Positions 41,024 through 53,750 of a DNA stretch of 64,000 bases are shown piece after piece (position 1 is the first letter of the stretch; the number at the start of each line of letters is the position of its first letter). This DNA comes from Neolentinus lepideus HHB14362 ss-1. Lineage: Eukaryota > Basidiomycota > Agaricomycetes > Gloeophyllales > Gloeophyllaceae. The notes beneath the pieces were generated by a model. The model was not told where the DNA came from. It did not search any database and worked only from the letters and a program-made list of their open reading frames with translations. The stretch is taken from positions 847,498 through 911,497 of the forward strand of contig KV425553.1 of assembly GCA_001632425.1 (NCBI GenBank). Reading direction: 5' to 3'. The position numbers and the translations under genes are program-made.

Positions 41024-42715
41024 ATCGACAGAGTAACACACGGCACGATGGTACTCGTCGTCGTGGACAGCGTTCTGCGCGTCTGCGAACTTGTTGCCGC
41101 CGGAGGTGCTGACTGTGTTGCTGTTGGTTCGGGTTTAGCCGAATGTCACACTGTTACCATGTCACAAGTCCTAAACTAACGCCATATTCGTCCGCGTCGG
41201 CTCATGGACTGAAATCAACTCCTCTGATAACGGATCTACCACGATGCCCGAGTAGAATTGCTTCAGTGCTCTGTGCGTACAGCAACCGGCGATGTCGTTG
41301 CACCGGTAGCGATAAAATAACAACTTTCAACAGTAGTCATTCAACCCTTACCCTTGCGTCTCTTCCATTCCTAAGACTATGGCTGCCGCTACGAAAATGT
41401 CTTAGCTACAAGGCATGTTTTCCTTTGCATTAGCACGAGTGTATTAAGAGTAGTCCGTGTCTCTGGCACGATAGTGTGAATTTGACGTCGGGCGTATCAT
41501 GAAACGCTTTGTGAAGCTCTACAATGCAGCGATACACGTTACAGCAGGCTCAAGCACCAGTCTAGGGTATAACTGGTCTTGCCTATCTAGTGGGGTGTTC
41601 CGCAGTTTATCTGACAGATGCTGAGCCATGCAACATGGTGTGGAATAGTGTTTAATCTATATCCAAGCACCTTTGTACTCGTCCGTCTGAGTATTTGCTT
41701 GGATGATTCTGAACCTTCACCAAACTAGATCCTGTCACGAAGATCGTGTGGCTTCTCAGTTAGTTAAGCTTTAAGTACTAAGTACCCACTATTGCCGCTG
41801 CAGTTTCATCTGCGGTCAAATTGAACTCAAATATCTCATCATCGAGCTGGCCGAACCATTTCGGCCTTTCATCTCGTACAGCAACACGGACTTTTCTCGT
41901 GCTGATTGCTCGCCGGCGTGATAGCTTGATCCCCGTCGTAGTTCAGAGGTCTAGGCGCTTGGCGGCCCACCTGACAACATCTTTCAACACCCTCAATGTA
42001 AATTTTCAAACAGCGGGAACTGTCTATGGACTTCGGAATGGAACTAGAGACACTCCATTCGTGCAAGCAGTACTTGCAGCCAGGTGATGTAAATCTAGCA
42101 TGGACCACACTCGTGTCGAAATCAGACTCGTGGCACGTTTGCACCTACAGAGGTAGACAATATGCTGCCGTGCTTCATTCACGTTGATATCATTCTTTTC
42201 ACCGTTCCCGGCGCTGTTTGAGGATCCACACACACTTTCACACTTATCGTACTTAGGCTGGAGGCTGCGATCAATGCTCCGTGGAACAGGTATTGTACTT
42301 CACAGGAAATTGCCCCTAACGACCAACTCGTATAGCAAAGCCTCGGTGCATGTCTTCAAACTTGAACGACTTAGTCCTGCCCATACTTCTGACTCAAAAC
42401 TCGGACGGTCAGGCCTTGCAGTCGACAAATCACCTATCTGTCAAATTGCAGTCGTCGATGAGTCTTTCATGATCAATTGTCCTATATATCGGACCCTGTT
42501 AGGTGCACCCGTGCGCATATCGAGCGTGTATCACTGCGTGCAAACCGAGCGTAGAGATATATATACGGGATCAAATCGCCGCACCGAGGCCTCAGGACTA
42601 ATAGCAGCTCTCATTCGCTCTCACACACCCTCAGATTCATCCAGGTACCGTCATTTACCCGACTCACGGTCCACTCTGCCCCTCGTGACCATTACCTCCT
42701 ACTTCTACGTCTACC
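41024..42715. other. long intergenic region, no supported gene
   Basis: About 1.7 kb upstream of the transcription factor gene and downstream of the SDR gene, both on the minus strand. A 224-codon frame at 42184-42858 on the plus strand overlaps the SDR 3' exon and has no recognisable features, so it was not accepted. The length is compatible with a long promoter and 5' UTR for the regulator. Confidence 0.45.
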
Positions 42716-43824
42716 TCAGAGCCTATGAACCCCAATTCGAAATCCATCTCCGGCGTTGTCTTCGTGTCTTCTGCGCTCGATATACATGGTATGGACAGCT
42801 TTTACTCTCCCGCTCTCAAACGCGTCGAAGGGTTCTTTGGTTTCGCCGCACGGAATAAATGTTTCGCCACGAAGGAGGCCTTCCATCTCTTCCTTCGTGA
42901 ACTCATCGAGAGGCATCCATACTTTCTGCAAGGTCTCCCTTTTCCCTTGATCTAATACGATCGAAGAATAGTCAGACCCTCAATATGGCATAGAGGACTA
43001 TCGGCTCTCACGATCATGCAGTTCAGACTCAGTTAGCCTATAGTTATTGTTACTTATAGACTTCATCACACTGATCTACGAGGACTCACGGTGGCATAAT
43101 CTCCATGACGTGCACCCCTGTCCCATGTAATTGTTCGTTCAAAGTTATGCTGAAGCTGTGAAGAGCAGCCTTAGTGGCAGCATACGTGGGTACCCATGGA
43201 CCAGGAGTTATCCCGAGAATGGAGCTAATGGGAATTATGAAGCAGGGCTGACCCGTAGCCTGACTCAAAAATCGTCAGCGCCGCTGTATCTGTATAATGA
43301 GAGACGGACACGCACAGCTCGCTTTATTAGGTGAGAGAGGAAGAATTTCGTCATAGTGATGATCGATATATAATTGATATTCAGTTCTCTCATAAAGACT
43401 GCCGATGCGTTAGTCGGAAGACAGGCACAGAGAGGATTCCCACTCACTGTCCAAGTCGAGGGTATCGGGGTGGGTGAAGTCAAGCTCATTCTGAATGGCA
43501 GCAGAGAATACCACCGTATCAAGCTTTTACCGTCCGTTACAGAGTTCTGCAGTGATATAAAGCGAATTGTGAAGTGCTCACCTCCGGATATCGGCCGACT
43601 ACAGTGTCGACAAAATGCTTCAAGTTCGGGCGGTCAGTATTGACGTCGAACTTCATTGTTTCAAATCCTTCCTTCTGGAGTTCGTCCAGTCGTTCCTGTC
43701 GCCGCCCATTCACAATGACTTTCGGCTTGGAAGGCAGATCCACAAGAGCTCGAGCCAGTGCCTGGCCTATACCAGCAGTAGCTCCAATGATGAGGACGCA
43801 CTTGCTATCTGCAATGGTAGGCAT
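42716..43824 (-). CDS. short-chain dehydrogenase/reductase (SDR)
   Basis: Six exons from the ATG at 43824 to the TGA at 42716-42718. The Rossmann nucleotide-binding motif is GATAGIG near residue 14, followed by IVNGRRQERLDELQKEG, which suggests NADP preference by the Arg pair. The catalytic Ser is in PISSILGITPG and the YxxxK in TYAATKAA. The segment ELHDHQGKRETLQKVWMPLD and the tail are typical of fungal classical SDRs of about 260 residues. The substrate is unknown. Introns were placed by frame; one exon (LTESELHD) is only about 25 nt. Confidence 0.88.
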
Positions 43825-44428
43825 CGGGGATTTCAGCACGAGCACATTCCGACAAGTATACCGAGGCCTTTATAATCCTGTCCTGTCCGTACAACCCGGA
43901 AATGTCGCAGGAGGCCATGTGAATGGTATGTCATGTTTAGTAACAATGGGAACATAACTGTTGCGTCAGGGCTATATAAATGTTAGGACTCACTCAGGCT
44001 GGACGAAAGTGGCGACGGCCGTCCACTTCTATCATGAGTGTAGACTCTGGAGAGTGGCCAAGAACTCTGATGAGCTAAACCTGAGCTGCTTTCGGTCCGA
44101 TGGACCTGTGGCTTCTACTCAGTCGGGATTTAAGACTATGGAAACGTTGAGATCCGCATTTCTCAACTTGAAAGCAAGAAAGTCTATGAAAGCCAGGGGT
44201 GCAATGTCCGTTCCATGGCAGACTGCCGGCATTGCACGTATTATTTGAATATGGCTTCAACAGAAAAATGGTTATAAAGCGCCAGATTCAAACTGTATTG
44301 CAATGAACGACGTGGTATGATAGAGGCAGCAGGCGCTGATCGGGAGAACAAGGGGGAAAGTTCTCGCCGCCGAAATATCCCAATACCACGGTGATACTTT
44401 CCTAGGTGAGCTGGTGGCGTGCCACCAC
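43825..44428. other. intergenic, no supported gene
   Basis: About 600 bases between the SDR start and the 3' end of the secreted protein gene. It should include the SDR promoter; nothing else was identified. Confidence 0.45.
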
Positions 44429-45311
44429 TTATGCAGGACGCTCTAATACGACTTTTGAGATACTGCAGGTAGTCGTGCCTCCGCTGACTGTGGCACTTGG
44501 AGTAGAAACTGAGACGACTGCAGCATTCTCGTAGTTGTATGGACCGCCCGTGCACCAGGAAGTCGAGGAGGTGTTTGCCGTCTAGAACTGGTGGTCAAGA
44601 TCCTGTCTCGGTTGTGAAAATTAATGACACTCACAATTACGACATCCGTGAAGGTCAGGGCCCCGAAGGTCCAACTAACATTGTAAAGCTCGATAGCGAA
44701 TATAGCCTGGTTCATAGGGTGGGTCGCTGAAACGAATTCCGTCGCCCCTTCATCGATATCAGTTCGTAGAGTTCAGAGGACACTCACGCAAAGGAAAAGA
44801 GCCAGTGGCGGAGTTGCTGCCGCTTTTGAGGCTGGTCGCCCAAGTGCCATCACTAATGCTATCAACCTTGTTCGAGAAAGCAATAGTAGCTCCATTGTTA
44901 ACTATATACAAATAGGTGAACGGGATTCAATACCAACTCGTAATATCAGACATCTCCATACCGTTGAAGCCGCTGCCCCACGACAAATCCGGGTCGGAGC
45001 AGCACCAGCCACTGCCGATCCACCACGAGCCGCTACGACCGTCCAGCACTTGCTGGAGAACACCAGCGTTGTCGGACGGTTGCAAACCAGGCCAGAGGTA
45101 GTACGTGCCGGCTCCGGGTAGAGTAGGAGCGACCATGTTGCCGCTGAAGCTACTGATATATGCCCCGGACGGAGTCTCGAAGCGCAAGTAGTACCTGCAT
45201 TGTGGAAATGAATAGCTGAAATGGCTTGAGTAGTTTAACGTACCATGTAACGGCAGCAACCTGCTGCAACGCGAGTGCCGAAAAGACACAGAAGGCCGAA
45301 AAGAGCTGCAT
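44429..45311 (-). CDS. secreted Trp/Cys-rich protein of unknown function
   Basis: Five or more exons, restored by frame, from the ATG at 45311 to the TAA at 44429-44431, about 220 residues. A classical signal peptide (MQLFSAFCVFSALALQQVAA) comes first. The mature part contains SGSWWIGSGWCCSDPDLSWG, a compact Trp/Cys motif, and GTYYLWPGLQPSDNAGVLQQ; later parts are ATIAFSNKVDSISDGTW, LYNVSWTFGALTFTDVV and a Ser/Thr/Val-rich C-terminus with two Cys. The pattern suggests a beta-sandwich extracellular protein such as a concanavalin A-like or lectin-like fold, but I do not recognise the family. One donor (GTTGGT at the ITINNGA junction) is weak but required by frame. Confidence 0.7.
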
Positions 45312-46341
45312 ACTGCGGTGGGTCACTTTACGCTTGCCTACAGATTATACTATAGACAAGATGTTTCCGAGCGGACATCCATCCATTATATAGTCCGTGA
45401 GTAGCATCTCGAAAGTCTTATCGGGTGCGTCCCGGTTAGATACAGCGGGAGCCGATGGACGGGAAGAGACTGGTCATCACCACCGACGCTTCTGCAGGCT
45501 GAAAGTATCATTGGGCTTCGGATTCAGGCACTTTGCGCATGGTGCATGGCCCTGGCGCATCTGGATGTGTATCTGGGTCCCGAGGGAGACGTCGTGCTTC
45601 CAGTGAAATTTGAGGCGGCGGCTGCATGACCAGCCTAGAAAATCTGTATTGTATAGCACGGGGTGACCTGTAGCGTAAACTCTTCACAACGAGCAAGGAG
45701 CCTCTCCAAATACGAAGAGGGGAACACTGGTAACCATGGTGCAACACCAGAACGCGGGGACTTTTCTCGTTGTTCTCGTTGATCCAAGGCATAAAAGGAT
45801 GGGAGCGACAAGCTGCAATCCGGAAGTATCTTAGTAGTGAATCATATGGACCGTCAGTGCGAAGCTCAAACACAGCGTAAGGCGCTTATCATCCTGGAAA
45901 AGTTGTCTGGTCAGTACTAATAGATGATAGTGAAAGAAGAGAAGCCAGGTACGGACCGGACTATGCCGGACCGGGAAGAGGCCTCTGCGCCACCAAGCTA
46001 TCGGTGATATGGAGAAGCGAAGCATACGCTGAGGTCAAATAGCTGACCAACATGTACGGTACCGGTATGCAATGCCGACAGCGATCGCCACAATATTCGT
46101 CACAGAACCGGTTCTGATGCTAAGTTATATATGATGGATAGGCGGCAGCTGTATATACTCCTGACAGGGCCTGAGAAAATGCATTTACAGATCGGTAATT
46201 CCGTGGTATCTGTGTGAGGGCAGCGAATTATCTCAGGTATAAACTAAGATATCTGTTAGCATAGGACGTACCCAGATGAGCCAATATATATGCCTTAGCC
46301 CTCGGTTTTGCAGCGGCCGATTGCGCACCCGATACCTCGTC
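45312..46341. other. intergenic with one unassigned open frame
   Basis: About 1 kb. On the minus strand a frame of about 121 codons (45508-45873; FELRTDGPYDSLLRYFRIA early, then Pro/Arg-rich) is open, with possible splice sites upstream near 45890-45960. Two frames look equally plausible around 45500-45660, so no gene model is offered. Confidence 0.35.
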
Positions 46342-48200
46342 CTACTTCCCGTCAATCTGTAACCACATACTCCATCTCCTCCTCTCCTCCTCGTCGCCCT
46401 CAAACACCCAATTCACCGTTCTCACCTCCTCAAACCCCTCATCCGCCTTCGGCTCCTCGAACGCCCCGCGGAACGATGTGTATGCAAGGTACGGCACCAG
46501 ATCGCGTTTGGGCTGGATTGCGGGTGAGCGGGCAGAGCGGCATTGCAATGCAGCTTACCTCTTTCTCGGCCTGGGACGGGGGCATGTTGAACGCGCGGTA
46601 GAGGTTGTTGTGCCAGGCGAGCTCCATGGAGCCGTTGAACCAAAAGCATCTAGAGAGCGGTGCATCTTTTAAACAACGACCAAAGGTCTAAGTATGTTCA
46701 TTCTGCGTACCTTACGCTAGCACCCTTCCGTTTCGCCACATCAACATAAACCTTCCTCGTCGCCTGATCACGATTAGTATTATCTAAACACGAAAACATT
46801 AACCATTTCGCCCTCCTTGTCCCGCCCGATTTAACTGCCTACCTACGACACAACTCTCCCCCGCATGCAGCGCCTCCTCAACTGCCTTCACGCACTTCTG
46901 CCTGGTACCCAAGGTGTCTTGGTTAATGTGCACGTAGCCTGCGGACTGGAAGTGCCGCCGGTAGTATGTGGACTTGCCGAGGCTGGGATAGCCGACGAAG
47001 AGGATGAGCTCGGGCTTAGACTTGGTGGTGTTGGGTGGGGCAATGATGGGTTTTGAGGTTGGTGCGATGGGAGGTACTATAGTAGGTTCGTGTGTGTCAT
47101 AGGAGAGAAGAAAAGAGCACGATAGGGACTGCACGAACATGATGGGAGGGAGGAGACGTTGAACCCGGGGAGTTTATACGGGACCGGTTGGAGGCGTAGA
47201 AGATACTCCTACTAGCTATGTCAGGATCACAACTTCGGTTATTACATGCCACAATATGCGTGTATGCGCATACCTCCGGAGTAAAGAACGGTATTTCAAC
47301 GTTCAGCGCCCATTTCCGGTCTGTGCTGGCGAAATCGCCTGCCCGACCGGCAGCGTCGCCAACGTAGAAGGACGCGGATTTGTCTAGGAGGATGGGTTTT
47401 AGCTCGCTCGCTGAGGGGCACGGAAGGCGTGCAAAGCATACCGATTTGCACGCCGTCGTCAGCGAACATGCGTTCGAGCTCGTACCACATCCCTGGCATG
47501 GGTTTGCGGTAGCCATCTTTTGCTGTGGCAGCGAATAACCGGAAGGGGACGTCAGATAGCTACCGAGGGGTGAGGAATGAAGTATTAAGAGTCATCAGGA
47601 AAGTGGACATACGGCGTCTGCTATGAGCGGAATCTTTTTCTTCCATTCTGCCAGGAGAGCAGGTTTGAGGTTCTGATTCGAGATGATCACGACAGCAAAC
47701 CTGAGACACCACATTAGGCAGAAGACTTTGGGAACTATATACAGAATACACACCCTTGGCTGTTTATCTCTCTCAGCTTATTCGGAATAGTCGGTCTCCA
47801 CCACTCGAAAGCTGGTCCCGACGAACCTTTCTTGGCCCCCTTCCCCTTACCGAAGCTCGATTTGATGATCGTCCCGTCAAGGTCAAACGCCGCGACCTTC
47901 GCAGCGGTCTGCGGGTTGAGGTTGGTTCCATACAGACAGGAGCGCTTCAGTCCGAGGGAAGTTTGCCAGTGGAAATTGGAGGTGGAGGAAGAGGCATCCA
48001 AAGGGGATGTTGTACTCTTTGTGAAGATGGAATACACGGCTTCGTGACAGGTTCTCAGAATACGAATACCTCAAACAAGTAACACTGTATGCCATACCTT
48101 TTGTCAATTTCTTTGGTGGGTCCTCACTCTGTGTCACTTTCGTGGTGATAAGTTCCGACTCTTCCAGAGTACGTTTCTTGGATGATGACGGGCCCGACAT
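46342..48200 (-). CDS. polynucleotide kinase 3'-phosphatase (Pnk1/PNKP-like)
   Basis: A multi-exon gene from the ATG at 48200 (MSGPSSSKKRTLEESE) to the TAG at 46342-46344. The HAD-type phosphatase domain comes first, with the DxDGT motif in AFDLDGTII, then VVIISNQN and SFYVGDAAGR. The kinase domain follows with Walker A VGYPSLGKSTYYR and YVHINQDTLG, then FNGSMELAWHNN. The order phosphatase-kinase without an FHA domain matches fungal Pnk1. The enzyme restores 5'-phosphate and 3'-OH ends at DNA strand breaks in the nucleus, feeding base excision and single-strand break repair. The N-terminus is short and basic, possibly a localisation signal. It is divergent from the CCDC97-like gene (242 bases between ATGs). 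Confidence 0.92.
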
Positions 48201-48442
48201 GACCGCAGCAGATGTGAGTCGAACAGGCTGAGCCCTATGATGGGAGAAAAATGATTGCTGAAGCGATTTCCGTATTATGTACAGGCAAGTCCGAGAGAAA
48301 TGGCTTGCGGAGAACAGCTTGAGTCCAAAGCCAGGACAAGCAAGAGCAGACAAGTTGCTTAAGTGTCCGATAGTTGTGGCGGTGCAATTCTTTCCCGCAA
48401 GCAAGCTATTTTTGGCTCGTTTCCCTTCTCTTGCATCTTACA

Positions 48443-49210
48443 ATGACAGACCGACTTGACTTTCCGGCGGACAGAACTCTGTCCTATCTCGGTCTTCCAT
48501 CTGACTATGTCCCACATCCTGCTCAAGATCCTATCCGTTTTCTGACCAACAACGTTCGCATGTTACCGCCCGACCTGGCCCTTCCCTTCTCTTCAATCAC
48601 TACTCCCAAGGAACGTACATCCGTCGCAGTGATACGAAACCGACGAACAAAGTTCACTCTATCAAGTCCACGCGAACTCGCCTTTGATACTGCGAAGAAC
48701 AAGTGGCCGATGCTCTGGGGACGAGGAGGTAGGAGTGAACAAGAGCAAGGCCGGGAGGAGAAGGAATGGGCGGAGAAAGAATTCATGGGTGGACAGAAGC
48801 AGGAGCTGGGCAAGTTAGGTGGCTTATTGGCTGGTTATGAGGAGGAGAGAGAGTCTGAGAGGGTGAGAGCGATCAGAAGAGAACACGCTGCAAGTATGCA
48901 AGTCGTAGAGGAAGAAGAAGAAGAGGAGGAGGAGGGGGAGGAAGATAGTGACGAGGACTCGGTCGCTTCTGGGCCTCCAGAGGAAGAAACCGAAGAAGAG
49001 GCAATAGAGACATTTGAGAGACGTGTCACTGAGCTGTTCATCTACGGCATGTTGGAGGTGAGTTCACTGCAGCTCGCAACTGGAAAGCACTCTGACGACG
49101 ATCTGGCAAACAAGACCGATCTATACGACCGCGTAGACTGGGACGACGAATACGATGCAGAAGACGAAAGAGAAAGCGAAGAGCGATGGTTTGACGACAA
49201 CGACGAGTGA
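48443..49210 (+). CDS. CCDC97-like acidic protein (DUF2052)
   Basis: A single open frame from the ATG at 48443 (MTDRLDFPADRTLSYLG) to the TGA at 49208-49210, 255 residues. The middle is a long charged helix with a run of Glu. The C-terminal part, from RVTELFIYGMLE to YDRVDWDDEYDAEDERESEE and RWFDDNDE, resembles the end of the DUF2052 domain of CCDC97, a protein found with the SF3b splicing complex. The resemblance is limited to the acidic Tyr/Trp/Phe pattern, so the call is tentative. A GTGAGT at 49057 could be a donor, but reading through keeps the frame open. Confidence 0.6.
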   Translation: MTDRLDFPADRTLSYLGLPSDYVPHPAQDPIRFLTNNVRMLPPDLALPFSSITTPKERTSVAVIRNRRTKFTLSSPRELAFDTAKNKWPMLWGRGGRSEQEQGREEKEWAEKEFMGGQKQELGKLGGLLAGYEEERESERVRAIRREHAASMQVVEEEEEEEEEGEEDSDEDSVASGPPEEETEEEAIETFERRVTELFIYGMLEVSSLQLATGKHSDDDLANKTDLYDRVDWDDEYDAEDERESEERWFDDNDE

Positions 49211-49427
49211 AGCCCGGGTCGCTCCCCGGAGTCGTTACCGGAGCCCTTACCCGGAGCACACGATCGACTTCACTCCAGCTTCCGCCGGGCACCACAACAC
49301 AACTCCCCCACTTGCTGTGTTCATTGTCCCTGTTCGACGTCATCTCTCGTCATGCATCCTTTCAGTATATCAACGTAGTGGGAGTCTGCCCCCACCATCA
49401 AATATTGCATAACGCCTTCCATCGAAC

Positions 49428-49964
49428 ATGTCTTATCAGAATAACGTTGCCCGTACGTCGGTTCTCCATGGGGCAAGTATTACAAGGCTAACTCGAGGAT
49501 GACCCTGAATTCAGGACACCCGTCCAGCGGCAACCTATCCAACCCCCGCGATCGCCAGCCTGAGCAACAGTCCGGCGCATTCAACGTCGAGCCACCTGCC
49601 ATCCCCAGCCAGACCAGTGACTCAGCTCCCTCTGGCGCGGACTCTGCGGATGGCCTGCACGGGCAAGGGTCGCGTGGCGAGTTCGAGAACATCAGGCATG
49701 GCCAGGGGCAGCACCATGCCACGGAGAAGCCTGGCTTTGGCCAGCGGATGAAGGGTGAGTCGCACCTTCATTCTGCGTCGTCTATGCGCGGACATTCACC
49801 AGAACGATATAGGAAATCTCGAGAAGATGACTGGGAAAGCTATGCGTGATCCAGGTATGGTTGAAGAGGGCACCCAATTGAAGGTATGTACTCCTCCGCT
49901 ACTGCCTCAAGATCCGCAGCCCTCATAATTCTCCCAGTCCGGCCAGTCTGGTTGTAACTTCTGA
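49428..49964 (+). CDS. CsbD-like small stress-type protein
   Basis: Four exons (49428-49452, 49515-49754, 49813-49883, 49938-49964) join to 120 residues. The first two-thirds is hydrophilic, Gly/Ser/Gln/Pro-rich and probably disordered. The C-terminal GFGQRMKGNLEKMTGKAMRD followed by PGMVEEGTQLK matches the helical KxxGxxxxxxGK pattern of CsbD-like stress proteins known in fungi and bacteria. The role is not established. The upstream gene (CCDC97-like) is on the same strand, 217 bases away. Confidence 0.7.
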
Positions 49965-50147
49965 AAGGCTTTCTGCACGGCCGGATATATTGGTATATAC
50001 TGTAAGCTATGATATCACTCAGTAATTGCCGTCTTGCTTTGGAATCAAATTTCCTTACCTTTTACTCCATCTGGTGAACGAGGTAGTGCTTGGTTTCTAT
50101 ATCTCGAATGTAGAAGCGGAAGACGTTGGTCAAGAGCTTACCAACAA

Positions 50148-52248
50148 TCAGTGATTATGACTATCTGGAGAAGCGACATCCACCCATGCCCTCATCTTCC
50201 CACCGTACAGTATTGTGCACCAGAGAAGCCTACGAAAAAAAGCGCAGAATGATGAACAAGCGCCAGTCTGAATATGCATTGCAACCTACCCAAACCCGAT
50301 CCAGGCAATCACAGCCACTATCGCGTTCGTCGCAGCGACACCGATACTCTCAATGAGAGGGAGGACGCCAGCTACCGAGATTCCTATGATAGCAGCGCGA
50401 ACGCACCTGTTGATGCATAAAGTCAAATATTATCCCCACAAAAAGCATCGAAAGGATACGAACATGCTAGCGGCCATAAGCTCTGCACTGCGCGAGTGCG
50501 CCAAATCCACAAAGTACGCAGAGCACGGGCTGAACACCACATCAATCTGCACACACGCCACTCACTCAGCCATATAACCAGCGTCTGAAGAACCGCGATA
50601 CGTACCCCAACGCCGTTGACGAACAGACACACTAGATTGATCACAATACCCGCCGTACCGGATACGTACTGGGTTGCAAATCCGCTCACGAGGATCGACA
50701 GCGGTGCGAACACGAGTATTCCGGGGACAGCCGCGCGCAACCGGTCCTCCGGGACCCATTCCCCGTGGCGCTTTGCACGCCACTTGACGACGATGCGGTC
50801 GGAAATGGCGCCCGCTAGCGGGGATCCGACTGGTCGATAAAGATTTGCAAGGTTAGGACATGAAGCGAGGTTGGGGACGTTGTGGAAGAGAGGAGAGTAG
50901 GACGTACCGATGTTGCCCAGTCCGGCAGGGAGAAAGAAGGCTCCGACGATGACCTCGTTTTTGATGTTGTAGCGCTCGCCCTGTTTCGAGAGATGAGCTT
51001 CGAACGGGAGAGTGTGATTGGGATGACTTACAACGGTGTATGAGAGAGGGGTCAATAGAGCTGTAGAAGATGAGCTCGAAAAGACTAGAAAGGTCAAAGA
51101 TATTGGACCAACCATAGTCGGTGAGTAGAGTGAAGGCGCATGCGAGGGTCTACATCCCAGCACAGCCGCAGTCAGCCAAACTCCGCTCATACGCCACAAC
51201 CACAAAACACACGTACGACAGCAGAAACATTCGGCGACCGCAAAAACTTCAGCGAGCTCAGCGGGTTCAGCCACACCCATCTCCACTCCTCGTCCCCGTG
51301 CCCCTTCTCCCGCAGGTAACGTTCAATACCTTTCTCACCAGGGTGGATAGTCTCTGGGAGGAGTGGCAATATACAAACAAAAGCGATTATGCTGCTGAAA
51401 AAGAGCGCGTACTGCATCGCTCGCCAGGAGGCGTAGTGGGCTGCTATGCCTCCACATAGAGGTGCAAGGGCGGGCCCGAAGCAGCACGCCTGCGTAAACG
51501 AATCGGTTCATCGGTGGACAATCTAATAGGACGGAGGCAGTAGTGGGAAGGTTCACGTACGGCAAAGAACACGCCCATCGCAGCGCCCCTCTCTTCTAAC
51601 TTATAGATGTCGCCAATAACTCCAGCACCTACAGACATCCCGGCAGACGCGCCAAAAGCTTGTAGGACACGCCAGAGCAGGAGTTCAGGCACACTTCTGG
51701 CGAGTCCTGCTCCTAAAGAGGCGACGCAGAGGATGGGGAGGGAGTACGTGAAAATAGGACGGCGACCATCTACAGGTGAATGGATCACGGCGGGTCAGAT
51801 TTTGTTTTAGGTTACGAGGGATACATCACCGTACAGAAACTTGAATAGCGCGCCCAAAAAAGGTTTCCAAACGCGAGTGTGAGCACCGCGAAGCTCACGG
51901 ACAAGCTATAACCATTAATTTGTTACTATCACGTTCATCCGTCCAGCTCCAACGGCGCTTACTTTATAACGGATCCAGTTGTGTTGAATTCCTTCGCAAT
52001 TTGAGGAACGGTTGGGACGAACGACCCAGTGACGAAGACTGCCAAGTTCCTTAAATTCTGAGCCCTCTCTAAGCAAGGAAAAATGTTCACGAACAGGGGA
52101 GCAGTCCCGACCACGACACCAAAGCTAGAATTGTCCGCTTTTGACTTTTGGAGAATCGATTGTATAGCGCGTCCTCTTCATGCTCTCCTGGCTGCAAGGC
52201 CGAGTTCTCCTCGGCGGATATGAGGGGCGTCTCTTCATTGACGATCAT
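50148..52248 (-). CDS. MFS transporter, DHA1-like drug:H+ antiporter
   Basis: A multi-exon gene from the ATG at 52248 (MIVNEETPLISAEENSAL) to the TGA at 50148-50150. A hydrophilic N-terminus precedes about 12 membrane segments. Motif A is in the DGRRPIF loop after the second segment, and the antiporter motif C region is FFAACCFGPALAPLCGG. GDIYKLEERGAAMGVFF and LPETIHPGEKGIERYL are typical fungal multidrug-type MFS landmarks. The C-terminal segments are restored by frame through short exons (MCVRAAIIGISVAGVLP and VIAWIGFG). It likely exports small molecules at the plasma membrane; the substrate is unknown. Confidence 0.88.
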
Positions 52249-52804
52249 GATAGGAACAGCGAAAGGGTAATGCGCGAATGCACGAATCGGACCAAATTTA
52301 ATTCGCCATAATTTGCGATTCTGACTCGTTGAGATGATCTGATCGGGGCAGAGTTGCACCAGGCTGGAGTCATCTGGCTGACGCGTTCGCACGTGGCACT
52401 GGTAGTGTATTCATGATCAAGTTTCTAGTATAATATGAGTATCAGATTTGCTTAATGGAATAACGAACTTTAGTCTCCCACAGACAAACGTAATCGACAA
52501 TCTTTGTAGACAGGCGGAGGACGGTAGTCATATAGCGGTCTGTCTTTTCATGCTCACGTGATACACGTAGAGAAATGTCCCGTGAAACGTAATGTCACAG
52601 TGTGGGAAACGATAGTGTGACTGAACGTCTTGAGCACAGCATCGTCTCATAAAGTGCCTGACTCGAAATGATTGACGTCGCTTGGACTGAAGCTTCAGGG
52701 TATAAGAGGCCGTCCGTCTACCGTACAATGACCTGCAAATTGTTCCTCTCGCCCAATTCATCTCCCTGCAGTTGTTTACAGGTCTTAAGAGTCAAGAACC
52801 AGAC
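52249..52804. other. intergenic between divergent genes
   Basis: About 555 bases separating the divergent MFS and secreted-protein genes, so a shared promoter region is possible. No motif was identified with confidence. Confidence 0.45.
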
Positions 52805-53750
52805 ATGCTCAGGCAAGGGGCCCTTTGTTTTGTTATTTATTCCCTCGTTTCACAAGTACAATGTGAGCTCGGAGGACTTATGGACTTACAGGCGGACCGA
52901 ATCTAATTTCTCCCTAGCGTTTATCATTCTGAACCCTTCGCCATCCCTGTACTGGATTTCTAACAAGTAAACCTCTGGGACATCCCTTCTACTTATTTCT
53001 CCTTACCTACATATCATCTCGCAGTACGAACAACAACGGTGTAGCCTACTCCGGCATCAACTACCTCCGCTTCCTGCGGAACGAGACGGACCCCGTAGAC
53101 GAGGATGTCGCCGCGGTCTTGGTGAATACTACCGGTGCCCCCGTGGATTTTTGGGCATACTATACCTCTGGTCTCATCAGAGGTCCTCCCGGTGTCTATC
53201 GCACAGACGTCATCTCTCCGGGCCAATGGGACGTATTTGTTGGAGAGAATGCACTAACGTCAGTATTCCTCCTCGCCACCTTCTAATTCCGATTGAGATG
53301 ATTTGTCAGTGGAACTTATACCATTGCCTTGGTTAACATCACCGCGTGGGCTAGCTCATATGACACGCCCCTTGACTCTAGCATCGTAAGTCACATCCCG
53401 TAACTCCTTGTCTCCACTACAAAATTCCATTATGCTAATCCGAACAGCTTTTCTACCAATCCCCCTCCTTCAATATCTACGAAGCTCCAGAGACTACCAT
53501 GCAGCCCGCCAACAACTGCAGTCTCGCCGGCGGCTCCGCTACCTGGAACGCCTCCGCCACTCTGGAATCCCTCAACACGACCTCGCAGTGCCCGTTCAAC
53601 GTCACCCAGACCACCTCATCTGCGTACAGCAGTGCAACTAAGTCTGCTAATAATACCGTCGGATCCGCGGCCTCGAGAAGTGCTGCAGGTCGCTTGGTTT
53701 TCGTCGGTTTGATGGGCGTGTGTGCCATGAGCTTGCTGCTGACTCTCTAA
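52805..53750 (+). CDS. secreted, probably GPI-anchored protein of unknown function
   Basis: Five exons (52805-52862, 52918-52966, 53025-53258, 53310-53385, 53448-53750) give 239 residues with consistent phases. The N-terminus (MLRQGALCFVIYSLVSQVQ) is a signal peptide. The mature part has several N-glycosylation sequons (NNT, NET, NTT, NIT, NAS) and segments such as NGVAYSGINYLRFLRNE and PGQWDVFVGENALTGTYT. The C-terminus is Ser/Ala/Thr-rich and ends in a hydrophobic stretch (LVFVGLMGVCAMSLLLTL) without basic residues after it, as expected for GPI attachment. It may be a cell-wall or plasma-membrane surface protein. Family not recognised. Confidence 0.78.
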